Source: Fimenecus sp045594885 | Lineage (GTDB): Bacteria > Bacillota > Clostridia > Oscillospirales > Acutalibacteraceae | Assembly: GCA_045594885.1 (NCBI GenBank) | Contig: JAZNZJ010000017.1 | Location: 1-17,032 of the forward strand | Direction: 5' to 3' | Length of the DNA: 17,032 nt | In this document: positions 6,029-11,859 of the stretch, piece by piece | How positions within the stretch are numbered: position 1 is the stretch's first letter | Layout: every line of letters begins with the position of its first letter | Position numbers and translations under genes: made by a program | The notes under the pieces: model-generated | What the model saw: only the letters and a program-made list of their open reading frames with translations | The model's database searches: none | What the model was told of the DNA's origin: nothing

Positions 6029-6253
6029 TTACTCCGGATGATTCATATTTTTGGGAAGCCCCAACAAATAATCTGCAGACACATTAAAATATTTGCAAAG
6101 AGCAACAATATCACTTAGTGATGGCTCAGTTGTGCCCGTTTCCATAAACGAAACCTTGCGTTGAGTAATGCCGAGAGCATTTGCAAGGTCCTTCTGTGTT
6201 ATTGTAGGAATTTTTGCACATCTTAAGTATTTTAATCTTTCGTTGAATTTCAT
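6029..6253 (-). CDS. Small XRE-family (Cro/CI-type HTH) transcriptional regulator
   Basis: 74 residues, essentially a lone HTH_3 DNA-binding domain. The first helices are FNERLKYLR, the HTH core is TQKDLANALGITQRKVSFMETG, and the last helix leads to VSADYLLGL, a very typical XRE ending. There is no effector or dimerisation domain beyond this. ATG at 6253 is preceded by AAAGGTG. It is the first gene of an operon with nth (3-nt gap) and is divergent from the flavin-reductase-like gene at 6516. The 262-bp gap holds an inverted repeat (TGACC-N9-GGTCA) and direct repeats that could be operators. Autoregulation and control of the divergent gene are inference. Its targets cannot be read from sequence. 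Confidence 0.9.
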   Translation of the reverse strand: MKFNERLKYLRCAKIPTITQKDLANALGITQRKVSFMETGTTEPSLSDIVALCKYFNVSADYLLGLPKNMNHPE

Positions 6254-6272
6254 TATAAATACACCTTTACTA

Positions 6273-6291
6273 TGACCATTAAATACGGTCA
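6273..6291. promoter_or_regulatory. Candidate operator, inverted repeat TGACC-N9-GGTCA
   Basis: Perfect 5-bp arms (6273-6277 and 6287-6291) separated by 9 bp, 19 bp upstream of the XRE start codon and downstream of its likely -10. The position suits autorepression. No binding evidence exists here. Confidence 0.35.
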
Positions 6292-6319
6292 GAAATCATC
6301 GCCTGAGATAAGTGCAAAT

Positions 6320-6328
6320 ATAATATCA
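6320..6328 (-). promoter_or_regulatory. Possible extended -10 promoter of the XRE-nth operon
   Basis: On the minus strand TGA-TATTAT (extended -10), with only a poor -35 (TTTCAA, 16 bp upstream). It lies about 67 bp before the XRE ATG. Weak support. Confidence 0.35.
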
Positions 6329-6376
6329 CAAAAAAATTGTCTTGAAAAGATGTAGAATAAAAATAACTATACAAAC

Positions 6377-6396
6377 TTTTGTGCAAATTTTTGTGC
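6377..6396. repeat. Direct repeat TTTTGTGC, two copies 12 bp apart
   Basis: TTTTGTGC at 6377-6384 and 6389-6396 in the divergent XRE/flavin-reductase control region. The 12-bp period is near one helical turn, so two protein sites could face the same side. Possible regulator site; may be chance in AT-rich DNA. Confidence 0.35.
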
Positions 6397-6454
6397 GGTT
6401 TTACAAAGTTTTTCGACATTTGAACATTTTGAACGTTCTGAACTCAAAATTATG

Positions 6455-6483
6455 TTGTATTTTCGTTTTTTTGGATATATAAT
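6455..6483 (+). promoter_or_regulatory. Promoter of the flavin-reductase-like gene
   Basis: -35-like TTGTAT (6455-6460), 17-bp spacer, consensus -10 TATAAT (6478-6483). Transcription would begin near 6490, about 26 nt before the ATG. Confidence 0.75.
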
Positions 6484-6515
6484 TTAGTATATACATTTTT
6501 AGGCGAGGTTTTAAT

Positions 6516-7016
6516 ATGAAAAAAGAAATATCTATTAAAGAATTAAATTGTAACTTCATTAAAATGTTAAGTGAAGACTGGGCACTGCTTACCGCAGGTA
6601 CAATCAATGACTTCAACACAATGACTGTAAGCTGGGGCGGTGTTGGTGAACTCTGGAACAAGGACGTGGGCTTTGTATTTGTTCGTCCACAGAGATACAC
6701 CTATGAATTCATTGAAAAAAATGATTATTTCTCACTCTCATTCTTCGGCGGTGAATACAAAAAGGAATTGGGTGTTTGCGGAAGTAAATCGGGACGTGAT
6801 ATTGATAAAATGGCAGCAACAGGATTTGTACCCGTTGACTTGGGAAACGCCGTTGATTTTGAGCAGGCTAAAATCACTGTTGTTATGAAAAAACTTGCAT
6901 ACCAAGATATGAACCCCGATGGTTTTCTTGACGAGGGCATTATGAAAAATTATGCTAATAATGATTTCCACCGAGTGTATGTGGGTGAAATTGTTAAGGT
7001 AATACTTAATTCTTAA
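6516..7016 (+). CDS. Flavin-reductase-like FMN-binding split-barrel protein
   Basis: 166 residues, matching small single-domain proteins of the flavin reductase (DIM6/NTAB, Flavin_Reduct) family. These bind FMN in a split beta-barrel and use NAD(P)H or pass electrons to a partner. Typical motifs are FNTMTVSWGGVGELWNK (about 34-50), FVRPQRYTYEFIEKNDYFSLSFF (about 55-77), and CGSKSGRDIDKMAATGF (about 88-104). The ATG at 6516 follows GCGAGG with normal spacing. It is monocistronic between its own promoter (6455-6483) and a strong terminator (7026-7063), and divergent from the XRE-nth operon. The partner enzyme and physiological substrate are unknown. Confidence 0.85.
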   Translation: MKKEISIKELNCNFIKMLSEDWALLTAGTINDFNTMTVSWGGVGELWNKDVGFVFVRPQRYTYEFIEKNDYFSLSFFGGEYKKELGVCGSKSGRDIDKMAATGFVPVDLGNAVDFEQAKITVVMKKLAYQDMNPDGFLDEGIMKNYANNDFHRVYVGEIVKVILNS

Positions 7017-7025
7017 TACAAAATA

Positions 7026-7063
7026 AAAAACGATACAGAGAAGAACTTCTCGGTATCGTTTTT
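7026..7063. terminator. Shared bidirectional terminator of convergent genes
   Basis: AAAAACGATAC (7026-7036) pairs with 7053-7063, then an A/G mismatch, then GAGAAG with CTTCTC around a 2-nt loop. A T-run borders it on each strand. It serves the plus-strand flavin-reductase-like gene, and its right arm overlaps the TAA stop (7062-7064) of the minus-strand XRE gene. Confidence 0.9.
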
Positions 7064-7292
7064 ATTTATCATAAAACAAATCATCGAAAGAAACATTTAA
7101 TATTTCTTTGATACATTTTAATTCGTCAGGGTAAATATGTCGTTGACCAACCTCAATTTTAGCAACAGCACTACGGGTTACATCACAACCCATTGTTTGC
7201 AATTTTGCAGCTAACTGTTCTTGTGTCATAGGTTTGCTTTCTCTTATATTTCTAATTCTGCTGCCTATTTCTTTTTCGTAATTTACATTCAT
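7062..7292 (-). CDS. Second small XRE-family HTH regulator
   Basis: 76 residues from the ATG at 7292, again a lone HTH domain: IGSRIRNIRESKPMTQ, then EQLAAKLQTMGCDVTRSAV with recognition helix followed by KIEVGQRHIYPDELK, ending VSFDDLFYD. The LQTMGCDVTRSAVAKIE pattern belongs to a subfamily different from the 6029-6253 regulator. I chose ATG 7292 because AAGGTGA ends 4 nt upstream; a GTG 15 nt further up (7307) lies in front of that site. No clear promoter could be found, and a GC-rich palindrome (7330-7349) lies just upstream. It is monocistronic, convergent with the flavin-reductase-like gene and shares its terminator. Targets unknown. Confidence 0.87.
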   Translation of the reverse strand: MNVNYEKEIGSRIRNIRESKPMTQEQLAAKLQTMGCDVTRSAVAKIEVGQRHIYPDELKCIKEILNVSFDDLFYDK

Positions 7293-7329
7293 AAGGTCAC
7301 CTTGCACTTATTAAAAACACGTAACTAAC

Positions 7330-7349
7330 GGCGGGGTCAAGACCCCGCC
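7330..7349. repeat. GC-rich palindrome GGCGGGGTC-AA-GACCCCGCC
   Basis: A perfect 9-bp inverted repeat with a 2-nt centre and no T-tract, so it is not an obvious terminator. It shares the edge TAACGGCGGG with the hairpins near 3280 and 5375, suggesting one family of short dispersed palindromes. Confidence 0.75.
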
Positions 7350-7373
7350 CTACCTTGCAACGCAGTTCCTAAA

Positions 7374-7401
7374 CTATTCATTATTCACTATTCTCTATTC
7401 A
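7374..7401. repeat. Four-unit 7-bp degenerate tandem repeat (CTATTCA)
   Basis: Units CTATTCA, TTATTCA, CTATTCT, CTATTCA run head to tail between the GC palindrome and the trxA terminator. Same unit length and copy number as the TGCAAAA array at 5169-5196 but a different sequence. Confidence 0.65.
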
Positions 7402-7403
7402 TT

Positions 7404-7436
7404 AAAAACCCAAGGAATTTTCTTCCTTGGGTTTTT
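7404..7436 (-). terminator. Terminator of the acyl-CoA ligase/flavoprotein/thioredoxin operon
   Basis: A 14-bp perfect stem (7404-7417 with 7423-7436), 5-nt loop and an A/T-rich base giving a T-run on the minus strand. It begins 4 nt past the trxA stop. Confidence 0.9.
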
Positions 7437-7440
7437 TCTC

Positions 7441-7752
7441 TTATTCACCGCAGAATTCTGCAATCTGCTCTTTTTCTCTTGCCCCTACAAAGCGGTCAAC
7501 TTCTTGTCCGTTTTCAAAAAGTATAACAGTAGGAATGCTCATAACACCAAAGGTCATTGCCAAATCAGTTGACTCGTCAACATTAAGCTTACAAACCTTA
7601 ACCTTTTCTGTTTCTTCTGAATAAGCCTCAATCTCTTTAGCCATCATTTGACAAGGGCCACACCAATCTGCATAAAAATCTAGGAGTACAGGAATATCAC
7701 TTTTAAGCACTTCTTGTGCAAAATTTTCAAGATTTACTTTAATTACTGCCAT
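7441..7752 (-). CDS. trxA: Thioredoxin
   Basis: 103 residues, a classic single-domain cytosolic thioredoxin that reduces protein disulfides and is recharged by thioredoxin reductase. The active site is DWCGPC-type, ADWCGPCQMM, with Cys31 and Cys34. The cis-proline loop is SIPTVILF with Pro74, and the C-terminal VGAREKEQIAEF matches the usual last strand and helix. The ATG at 7752 directly abuts the TAA of the preceding flavoprotein gene (TAA/ATG junction), with AAGGTGAG upstream inside that gene, so translation is probably coupled. No thioredoxin reductase is in the window. It may serve general redox or its operon partners; the second is inference. Confidence 0.96.
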   Translation of the reverse strand: MAVIKVNLENFAQEVLKSDIPVLLDFYADWCGPCQMMAKEIEAYSEETEKVKVCKLNVDESTDLAMTFGVMSIPTVILFENGQEVDRFVGAREKEQIAEFCGE

Positions 7753-8343
7753 TTATCTCACCTTCCAATATAATGCTCTTGCGTGTTCAACATCTGTATT
7801 ATCAACACCGCATTTATCGGTATTTCTTGCAAGTGTTGCACCGCAAAGTTCAATATTAAGTACCGTAAAAGCTTGTAAAAGCTGATGTTTTACAACCTCA
7901 AACCCGATTTCGCCGTCGCTACCACTTGTGACGATAAGTACCGCCTTACGCATCTTTTCAATGGGATGCTTTATATTACGACGAAAACGTGCTTCATAGT
8001 AACGTTGAAAACGGTCAATAAGTGCTTTCATAGGTGCGGGAACACCCATAAAATAAATCGGAGTTGCAAACACAATAACATCTGCTGTTTCAAACTTTTT
8101 AAAAAATTCTTCAAGGTCTTTTTTTGAACAACCATTACCCGCTTTGCAATATCCACACGCATTACAGGGAATGGGATTAAGTTCATACAAATTAACTATA
8201 TCAATTTTCGTTCCTTTGGGGAATTCACGAAGAAGTGTCCCCAAAAGTTTTGCCGTATATCCCGTTTTTCTCGGCGATGCCATTATTGCAAGTACACTGC
8301 GTCCGTTTGAGAAATTTTCGGTATTTTCAGAACCTAAAATCAT
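7753..8343 (-). CDS. Flavodoxin-fold NAD(P)H-dependent oxidoreductase with CX2CX2CX5C motif
   Basis: 196 residues. VLAIMASPRKTGYTAKLL (about 17-34) is the FMN phosphate loop of the NADPH-dependent FMN reductase/flavodoxin_2 group. VIVFATPIYFMGVPAPMKALIDR (about 89-111) is the second flavin-binding signature. Between them CNACGYCKAGNGC gives Cys60-X2-Cys63-X2-Cys66-X5-Cys72, which fits the compact CX2CX2CX4-7C cluster motif described for iron-sulfur flavoproteins (Isf). Many clostridial relatives carry a similar stretch, and whether a 4Fe-4S cluster forms is not provable here. ATG 8343 overlaps the stop of the upstream acyl-CoA ligase (ATGA), and thioredoxin follows without a gap. Likely role: electron transfer or reduction of small molecules in the cytosol. 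Confidence 0.85.
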   Translation of the reverse strand: MILGSENTENFSNGRSVLAIMASPRKTGYTAKLLGTLLREFPKGTKIDIVNLYELNPIPCNACGYCKAGNGCSKKDLEEFFKKFETADVIVFATPIYFMGVPAPMKALIDRFQRYYEARFRRNIKHPIEKMRKAVLIVTSGSDGEIGFEVVKHQLLQAFTVLNIELCGATLARNTDKCGVDNTDVEHARALYWKVR

Positions 8344-10118
8344 TTTTCCTGACCCTCTGTATCTACATTATTTTCTTCATTTTTCTGCTCGTCAAGGTTT
8401 GCCTGACGTTTAATTTTCTTTGTTGTAGTTTTAATGAATTCCTGCTCACGAACATCAAACTTCATAATCTTTTTATAGTTAGGAAGCTTCTTGTTAACCT
8501 CTTTAATAGCCTCAGCAATTGAATTTCTGATTTCTTCCTGAGTCAATTCCTGACGTTTAAGATTTTCTTTGATTTTTTCGTAGTTAGGATAAATCTGTGC
8601 AGAAACCGTTGTTTCGTCATTTCCGCTTTCCTCACCATAAACCATACTTTCTTCAATGAATGGGTTATTATTAAGGTAAAGTTCAACTTCTTCTGGGAAA
8701 ATATTCTTACCGTTTTTAGTAACAATAACATTCTTACAACGACCTGTAATTCTGTAACAATTGTGACTATCAACAACACCCAAGTCACCTGTTTTGAACC
8801 AACCCTCAGGTGTGATAACCGCTGCGGTAGCTTCAGGATTTTTATAATAACCCTTCATTACCATTGGTCCTCTTGTCCAGATTTCACCAACACCCAAATC
8901 GTCGGGGTTATGAATTTTCATTTCAACACCCGGAATTGGTGTACCCACAGAATTTGTAAGCATAAGTCTGTCATTTGTGCAAGAAAGAAGTGGTGAGGTT
9001 TCGGTAAGACCGTAACCGATGTAAATATCAACACCCATTGTGATAAAATCTTCAACAACTCTTGGGTCGATTGCGGACGCACCTGTAACAATAAGACGAA
9101 GCCTACCGCCAAAGGTCTGAATAACCTCATTGAAAAGACTTCTGCCCACCTTGTTTGTACCTACAAGACGACCTGCTTTTGACGCATATTTACCAACCTT
9201 GAAAATCAACTTGCCCGCATTTTTCTCTTGAATTTTCTTCATAATTCGTGCGTGGAATTTTTCAATCATCAAAGGTACTGCAACAAAAATTGTGGGCTTT
9301 ACCTCTGCCATATCTTGAATGATATAACGAAGACCACGGCAGAATGAAATACAAGCACCTGACGCAATAAATGCAAAAAATCCGACAGTACATTCATATG
9401 TGTGGTGAATTGGAAGTACTGAAAGACAACTGTCTTCAGGATTAACCTTAACAACACTTAAAACGCTTGTAACGTCAAAGCAAATATTGTACTGGCTAAG
9501 GCAAACTCCCTTTGCAACACCCGTTGTACCGGATGTGAAAAGAATTGCAGAAACTGCATCTTTATCAACTGTCACACCGTAAAGGTTTTTATTACCGTCG
9601 TGGTAAATGTTTCTGCCCTTTTGAACGTAATCGTCAAACTTAAGAACACCATCAGCGTCAATATTGTCAAAGCAACAGAAAGTAAAACCTTCAGGAAGTT
9701 CGTCTTTTCTCGCCTGAATTGCAGTAATGAATTTCTTATCACCGAAAAGCATAATAGAATCTGAATCTTTGAGAATATCCATCATATTATCAATCATCAG
9801 TTCTTTATCAATTGGTACAATAACATTATTGCTGCAGGTAACACCTAAATATGTTACCTCCCATTTATATGAACTTGCACCCACAACCGCAATATGTGCT
9901 CTTGAATAACCGTCATTGATAAGACTGTTGCCAAGATAATAAACATCGTGTCTGAACTTTTTATAAGTTACCTCATAATAAACACCATCTTTATTTCGAA
10001 GACGATATGCGGGACGTGATGAATATAACTGCTCACTGCGGTCAATGAGTTCTTTGAATGTTCTTACTTGAGCAATATTGTAAAAAGGTTTATTTAAGGG
10101 GAATAATTGTTCCTGCAT
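8340..10118 (-). CDS. AMP-forming long-chain acyl-CoA synthetase-like ligase
   Basis: 592 residues of the ANL adenylate-forming superfamily, nearest in layout to long-chain fatty acyl-CoA ligases: carboxylate + ATP to acyl-AMP, then to acyl-CoA. Seen are the P-loop-like LFTSGTTGVAKG (193-204), the A5 motif YGLTETSPL (369-377), GWFKTGDLG (about 439-447), and the hinge GRCKNVIV (459-466) followed by NGKNIFPEEVE. The A10 region KTTTKKIKR has the catalytic-type Lys568, although the usual preceding Gly is Lys here. A charged, Glu/Asn-rich tail ends the protein (LDEQKNEENN). No signal peptide. ATG 10118 has GAGGTG upstream. It heads a three-gene operon. The acyl substrate is not readable; fatty-acid recycling into lipids is plausible, as is an aryl or other carboxylate. 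Confidence 0.9.
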   Translation of the reverse strand: MQEQLFPLNKPFYNIAQVRTFKELIDRSEQLYSSRPAYRLRNKDGVYYEVTYKKFRHDVYYLGNSLINDGYSRAHIAVVGASSYKWEVTYLGVTCSNNVIVPIDKELMIDNMMDILKDSDSIMLFGDKKFITAIQARKDELPEGFTFCCFDNIDADGVLKFDDYVQKGRNIYHDGNKNLYGVTVDKDAVSAILFTSGTTGVAKGVCLSQYNICFDVTSVLSVVKVNPEDSCLSVLPIHHTYECTVGFFAFIASGACISFCRGLRYIIQDMAEVKPTIFVAVPLMIEKFHARIMKKIQEKNAGKLIFKVGKYASKAGRLVGTNKVGRSLFNEVIQTFGGRLRLIVTGASAIDPRVVEDFITMGVDIYIGYGLTETSPLLSCTNDRLMLTNSVGTPIPGVEMKIHNPDDLGVGEIWTRGPMVMKGYYKNPEATAAVITPEGWFKTGDLGVVDSHNCYRITGRCKNVIVTKNGKNIFPEEVELYLNNNPFIEESMVYGEESGNDETTVSAQIYPNYEKIKENLKRQELTQEEIRNSIAEAIKEVNKKLPNYKKIMKFDVREQEFIKTTTKKIKRQANLDEQKNEENNVDTEGQEK

Positions 10119-10161
10119 ATTTTACACCTCAGGCATCTGAAAATTGTACATAATCAAATAT

Positions 10162-10170
10162 AGTTTAACA
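10162..10170 (-). promoter_or_regulatory. Possible extended -10 promoter of the acyl-CoA ligase operon
   Basis: On the minus strand TGT-TAAACT, an extended -10, lies about 44 bp before the ligase ATG; no good -35 is seen at the right distance. The 99-bp gap after rnmV has no strong terminator, so read-through from the alaS operon is also possible. Confidence 0.3.
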
Positions 10171-10217
10171 CAAAAATCAACAGAATGAAATAGTTTTTGC
10201 TAAAATTTACAATGTCT

Positions 10218-10814
10218 TCACAAATTAACTTTAATTCTTTCTACCACTTCTTTGTATTCATCAAAGGTCATATAAGTATTGATAATTTTAAGCATTGATG
10301 ATGACGAAATTTTCTCGGGCAAATCCAATTCTCTCGCCAAAGCCTTGCGGATTTCACTACTGTTTTCGCCACCGCTTATTCCGTCCTCAAAAAAGTCAGT
10401 ATGAGTAATTTCACGTCGTTCAATATGGTTTTTTTCTTCACATAACACTCCTGCTTTTTGAAGTGCGGACATAATGACCTCGGTTTTCATTCCCTCTACA
10501 CCCAATTTACCCTCTTTTGAGGCTTCGGTTTTGCGTTTTTCTTTACCGTAAACATCGGGCATATATACGTTTTTTACATTTTCACTATTCGTTATACCCT
10601 TTATAAAGGAGCGTATTTTGAACCCTGCCGAGTCAGAGTCAGTCATAATTATTATGCCTCTTTTTTGAGCAAGAAAACGAATTAGTCTTTGTTTTTCTTT
10701 ATCTTTAAACACAGCAAAGCCGTCGGTTTCTATAATTACCGTATCAAGAATACCCGACAGCCTTATTTTATCATATTTTCCTTCTACTATTACTGCTTCA
10801 CGAATTTTTATCAT
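10218..10814 (-). CDS. rnmV: Ribonuclease M5 (TOPRIM plus DUF4093-type C-terminus)
   Basis: 198 residues. RNase M5 matures the ends of 5S rRNA in Firmicutes. The TOPRIM domain is evident: EAVIVEGKYDK with Glu11, then IIETDGFAVFKDKE, then IIIMTDSDSAGFKIR with Asp59 and Asp61, matching the acidic metal-binding residues of the fold. KEGKLGVEGMK (in the 95-110 range) corresponds to the K-x-G-V-E motif conserved in M5. The C-terminal 80 residues match the DUF4093-type extension of clostridial M5. ATG 10814 follows GAGGT and lies 4 nt after the holA stop; the TTG at 10829 overlaps holA and is less likely. It is the last gene of the alaS-HIT-comEC-holA run. Confidence 0.9.
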   Translation of the reverse strand: MIKIREAVIVEGKYDKIRLSGILDTVIIETDGFAVFKDKEKQRLIRFLAQKRGIIIMTDSDSAGFKIRSFIKGITNSENVKNVYMPDVYGKEKRKTEASKEGKLGVEGMKTEVIMSALQKAGVLCEEKNHIERREITHTDFFEDGISGGENSSEIRKALARELDLPEKISSSSMLKIINTYMTFDEYKEVVERIKVNL

Positions 10815-10818
10815 TTGA

Positions 10819-11859
10819 TTACCTCGCAATAATCAAAGAAAGTTGAACAATTAAACGTTCAAGAATAAGTTCACCGCTTTGGGCAGTGCTTTTAAGCTGA
10901 CGGTCTGCGTCAGCAAAGCAATCAAAGCATTCTCTTAACTGCTCGTTTGTAATTTTAGACGCAAATCTGCCACCATTTGTTAGGCGGAATTCTTTGTTTT
11001 TATAATCAAAAATCTTTGCGGGATAAACCGCATTTTCACCGCTTGATAATGCAGTTTTTGCTCTGTAAATATCAACAAATGACATTAGAATTACGCCAAA
11101 AATATCAATGGGGTCTGCCTTTTGCATCATAAGTGTATGCAAAAGCTCAAGTGCACCCTGTGCATTGTAAGCAAGAATGCGTTTTGACAAATCAAATACC
11201 TTTGCTTCAAGTGAACGCACCGCTACACTGTCAATATGCTCACGGGTTACTGCATTACCCTGACCTGCAAAATTACAGGCTTTAACAATCTCATTAAAGA
11301 GAACATTAAGACTATCACCCGAAATCTCAACAAGATAAGCAGCAGTTGCAGGGTCCATTGTACAACCTTGTTTCGACGCATACGCACAGAGAATTTTCTT
11401 CAATTCGCTCATAGTGGGCTTTTCAAATTCTACCGCCTGAGCCAGTTTTGTAAAATTATCTATTACCCACTTCCATTTTGCATTTCTCGGCTGAACCTCA
11501 ATACTATCCATCCAAAAAATTGTTATTGATGTATCGGGTTGATTTTGCAAAAACTCAACTAATTTTTCTTTTGAATCGTTAGTGAGAGAATCAAGCGGAA
11601 AATCACGAGCAATTACCACACAATATTCACTCATAAAGGGCATTGACTGGGCACCCTCAAAAACTTCGTCGAGAGTGTTTTCTTTACCGTCATATTTTCT
11701 CAAAGAAAATGTTTCACTACCCTTTGCAACAAATTTTGAACAAATCTTTGTTGCATAAAACTGTTTAAGATAATCTTCACTACCATAAAACAGATAGCAG
11801 TTTGACATATTATTTTCTTTGAGCTGTTTTTTTAAGTCATACTCTTTCAATAATGACAT
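10819..11859 (-). CDS. holA: DNA polymerase III subunit delta
   Basis: 346 residues, the usual size for HolA, the clamp-loader subunit that opens the beta sliding clamp. NCYLFYGSEDYLKQFY near the N-terminus is the typical HolA opening (a P-loop-less AAA+ fold). AQSMPFMSEYCVVIARDF, the AYLVEISGDSLNVLFNEI segment and the C-terminal LKSTAQSGELILERLIVQL are all family hallmarks. The frame is open 41 codons further upstream (to 11982), but that part overlaps comEC and has no ribosome binding site. I chose ATG 11859, preceded by AAAAGGGAGAA. It overlaps the comEC end by 23 nt, and rnmV follows after 4 nt, indicating a tightly packed operon. Confidence 0.95.
   Translation of the reverse strand: MSLLKEYDLKKQLKENNMSNCYLFYGSEDYLKQFYATKICSKFVAKGSETFSLRKYDGKENTLDEVFEGAQSMPFMSEYCVVIARDFPLDSLTNDSKEKLVEFLQNQPDTSITIFWMDSIEVQPRNAKWKWVIDNFTKLAQAVEFEKPTMSELKKILCAYASKQGCTMDPATAAYLVEISGDSLNVLFNEIVKACNFAGQGNAVTREHIDSVAVRSLEAKVFDLSKRILAYNAQGALELLHTLMMQKADPIDIFGVILMSFVDIYRAKTALSSGENAVYPAKIFDYKNKEFRLTNGGRFASKITNEQLRECFDCFADADRQLKSTAQSGELILERLIVQLSLIIAR

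Noticed and set aside
6422..6443. Possible LexA/SOS box in front of the flavin-reductase-like gene
   Set aside because: GAAC and GTTC halves are spaced by 0 or 9 bp, not the 4 bp of the Gram-positive LexA consensus.
10119..10217. Terminator after rnmV
   Set aside because: Only weak AT-rich complementarity (AATTT/AAATT) and no T-run; not enough to call a terminator.
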